From Isoetes taiwanensis (lineage: Eukaryota > Streptophyta > Lycopodiopsida > Isoetales > Isoetaceae), in the NCBI GenBank assembly GCA_021234155.1, contig JAJEKV010000130.1:577658-641657 (forward strand): a stretch of 64,000 nucleotides of DNA. Reading direction: 5' to 3'. Below, piece after piece: positions 61,341 through 64,000 of this stretch. Both the position numbers and the translations under genes were made by a program. The notes beneath the pieces are model-generated. The model made no database searches and was not told where the DNA came from. It worked only from the letters and a program-made list of their open reading frames with translations. Position 1 is the stretch's first letter; the number at the start of each line of letters is the position of its first letter.

Positions 61341-63370
61341 TCTTGATTGATATACGTACTATTGCGGTCCATCGTTGAACAAGCTGCGCCACGCCGAAAT
61401 CCAGCGATGGGTGGAATATGGCTGCCCATTGCCCACGGGCAGTGAGTCAAAATACGGAGCATTCAAGGCTAGCTGGAGGCGGACTACTGTCGCGGAGACA
61501 ATTATCTGAGGAGAAAGAAGGCGCAGAAAATCAAAGAAAAAGGTGGTGATGACATTGCGGATCGCCACGAGAAAGCTCATCAGTCGGGATATGGGGCTTC
61601 GTGGGTGTGTTTTGTAGGGCTGATTATGGCTCAAATTAAGGATGAATTACGGGGCGGCTTATACAAGGAAGGTACGGATACTATGGGTAAGGTGCCTCAC
61701 GATGTAAGCATGCGGCTTGAATGTAGCGAGGAGATGAGAAGGCTTCGGGGGCTAAGGCTACGAGACCATTTTGGAGTTTAGACGGTGCTTAAGAAGGAAG
61801 TCTATACCGAAGGGTGCTTTCACGAGGATAGGATGTCCTTAAGTTGAGTCGCTGCCGATCATGCTCTAAAGGATGTCACGTTACAATGAAGTCCCGGTTT
61901 TGTAGAATTTGAGAGTTACAAAGGCTATCGAGGGGATGTGGCATTATAGAAATTGGATTCTTTGGACAAATACAAGGTGATGTGATGACATCAAAGTTTG
62001 TATTCTGGTCAAGGACTTCCTAAAAAGGGTGGAAGGCTAAAATACAAAACATAAAAGGAGACTCTACCCCTAAAGATGCTTGGTGAGTTGAGAAGAAAAG
62101 TGGCCCTTGTGAAGAAGATGCTTTGGAAGGCGACAGCATCCCGTTATTAGGTCTCATTAGATTTTAAAGGTCTCTTGCGATTCAACTCGGCCTTAAAAAT
62201 ATATCACTCTTTGTGTTGGGCCGAGTGGGAGAGGAGAATATAACATAAGACGAGAAGGACTCTGATAGCTTCTTGTTTTCCAGAGTATGGGATTATTGGT
62301 AGGAGGTCCTTCACTATTGTCATCGTTTGTCCTTGGTGAGTCATCGCATGCACCTCTGGCTGCTCATGATAAAGGTGCCTCAAAGTTATTAGGGAGGGAT
62401 GCCCTGTATGATGTTAAGGATAGTAGAACGAAACGAGCGGAAAGATGGCACATGTGATCTTTATTATGATATCCATCATCCAGGGCGAGGCATATGATAT
62501 TACTAGAGCCAAGGGTGACAATAGCGATTGTAGGAATGTTTTCTTCTAGATGATCGGACTTAAGAACTATGATACTTTCATAGGATCAAGGAATCGGTGA
62601 GCAGGATGATAGTCGAAGAAGGATGAGGATGCGGGACCCCTCTAAGTGGGGAAATCAAGTCTGAGCGCTACAAGAAACTAAGGAGAAGGGCCCCTTAAAT
62701 AAAATGGTTCCCGTCATGGTACGCTTACCTCGTCGGGGAACATTTGCTCCAATTGATACAACTTTGCTTGGGCTTCATGTTAAAGATTATATTGCGAGGC
62801 TCTTATGGGTGCAAAAGAGATGTGCTTTGTGAGTGATGAAGCCCGGGGCCAAGACTTTCTTGAACCATTCCTCATGCATGTGCTTGCCAAGGTCTCCACA
62901 AAGGCCCTTATGGCAACCGCAAATCATCGACCAATCAAGAAGTCACCGTGGAGCTTGTCCAAATTCAGTGGGCCGTTATCACGGAGAGGGAACTAAAATT
63001 GTCTGCCTTTGATAAGGGGCGTTAATGAACAAATAGCTGCTAAGTAGTTTGCTCAAAGTCTGTGATGGCGTGAACCCAGGAATATCCTTGCCCACATTGC
63101 GAGATTGATGCAAGCAACGATGAGTAGATTCACAGTTAACAATGGGAATAATTGAGCGGAAGGCAGAAAAGTAGAAGGCGAAGCTCTGATGATTCTGAGT
63201 TTGCCAAATCAATGAATAAAATAATGTCGAGTTGTGAAGGGCCTTGTGGAACTAATAGAAAATAACAATTCTAACGGTCCCGAGGAAGAGCGAAGATTAA
63301 AATTGGGCCCGGAGGAGAATGGCCAGATGTGTGTGTGGCTGAAGATGATAGGTATGGCCTTGCCACGAAA
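61341..63370. other. Unassigned interior between two GC-box arrays
   Basis: About 2 kb with short frames on both strands and no recognisable product. The plus strand from about 61,460 to 61,700 gives gag-like charged pieces in several phases. It is a candidate decayed mobile element if the flanking arrays are its ends. Confidence 0.3.
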
Positions 63371-63495
63371 TAGCGCCAGTGATTTAATTTATTATTACCT
63401 TTGAATTAAATCGTAAGCGTGCTGATTATTTTAGTTGTCAAACTAAATCAGCGAAGCGATTTGGTTATGACTATTTCAAATCCGCTTGGCGTTTG
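63371..63495 (-). repeat. Array of short GC boxes in AT-rich DNA (right)
   Basis: AGCGCCAGTGATTT, AAGCGTGCTGATT, CAGCGAAGCGATTTGG and CCGCTTGGCG lie within 120 bp of AT-rich DNA. CGCCAGTGATTT reads on the other strand as AAATCACTGGCG, similar to the CTGGCG boxes of the left array, so the two arrays may be inverted relative to each other. Confidence 0.45.
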
Positions 63496-64000
63496 TATTG
63501 TTTTGTGCTCGTATCTTATTAGGATACATGTTTGATATTTCCAGCTTCCATTGCGTTTCTAAGAAGGTTGTGGTGTTAGGCCCTACATGGAGTCCTTTTA
63601 CGAACTTTAGAAAAATAAAGTGGCTAGAGAGCAGGTTTCGCCGGACACCCGGTAGAATCAAACACAAGTGGATCTATCGCGGCCGCGCAGAAAGGAGATG
63701 CTAGGCGAGGCGGTGGTTATTCGAGGGTTGGTATTTGGTCATCCATGGAACTAAAGAGGCATCAAGGATACTTTGGAGAGCCTTGGGGAAATCGTAGAAT
63801 TGGATTTGACCCTTTTGGGATCGGAACAAATGTGTAGAGTTCACTAATCCCAAGGATCCAACGGGCAAGCCTATCTTCGCCAAACACTTGAGTAACATGA
63901 TGGGCCGAACTTGGTATCGAGAATAAGGATGATATAATCATAGTGGATGATGATGCTCTCAAATGCTTCTACAATCAAACACAAGCAATACGTAATACCC
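63496..64000. other. Unassigned DNA at window end
   Basis: Overlapping frames on both strands (63,486-63,704 plus; 63,701-63,962 minus) have no motifs. Nothing else is recognised before the window ends. Confidence 0.4.

Noticed and set aside
1-64000. tRNA, rRNA, CRISPR or bacterial-type operon content
   Set aside because: No cloverleaf, conserved rRNA block, regular short repeat-spacer array or run of adjacent long frames was seen.

Overview
The window looks like nuclear DNA of a land plant with a large, transposon-rich genome. Visible signs are a broken L-type-lectin-receptor-kinase-like gene, Copia, CACTA and non-LTR retrotransposon traces, GT-AG introns, GA/TTC/GATG microsatellites, and long AT-rich stretches with no open frame. 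A gymnosperm or fern-grade genome would fit, but no sequence here fixes the species. There are no bacterial operons, rRNA genes, CRISPR arrays or recognisable tRNAs.

Layout. 1-800: AT-rich DNA with a short dispersed motif. About 0.8-4.4 kb: a non-LTR retrotransposon on the minus strand, with reverse transcriptase motifs in the correct order but scattered over all three frames. 6.2-8.8 kb: a candidate LTR-type element bounded by about 210-bp direct repeats. 10.2-12.2 kb: an unassigned block flanked by two copies of an 11-mer. 12.2-12.8 kb: a tandem array of about 100 bp. 14.5-16.2 kb: two hydrophobic minus-strand frames. 17.0-19.0 kb: a CACTA-like terminus followed by an unrecognised intron-containing gene. 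19.27-31.86 kb: a candidate decayed CACTA transposon with a good left terminus, TTGTCA-rich subterminal arrays and a GC-rich interior. 32-42 kb: mostly unassigned, with one F-box-like scrap. 43.4-44.1 kb: the lectin-receptor-kinase-like pseudogene. 44.9-46.0 kb: a pair of diverged direct repeats. 47.8-49.3 kb: the best intact coding sequence of the window, a glycosylated cysteine-rich ectodomain with membrane segments, not assigned to a family. 49.8-52.0 kb: two unassigned exon-like frames on opposite strands. 52-64 kb: mostly decayed elements, including a Copia tail, a possible two- or three-exon gene at 59.4-60.3 kb and two arrays of GC boxes.

The genes do not form a visible pathway. The most useful general observation concerns sequence quality and epigenetics. 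Frames are broken everywhere by small indels while CpG sites remain abundant. Where two copies of one repeat can be compared (44.9 and 45.8 kb), CAG/CTG-type sites in one copy correspond to shortened CGC-type sites in the other. This may reflect base-calling error at CHG-methylated sites, so many of the pseudogenes here could be partly artefactual.
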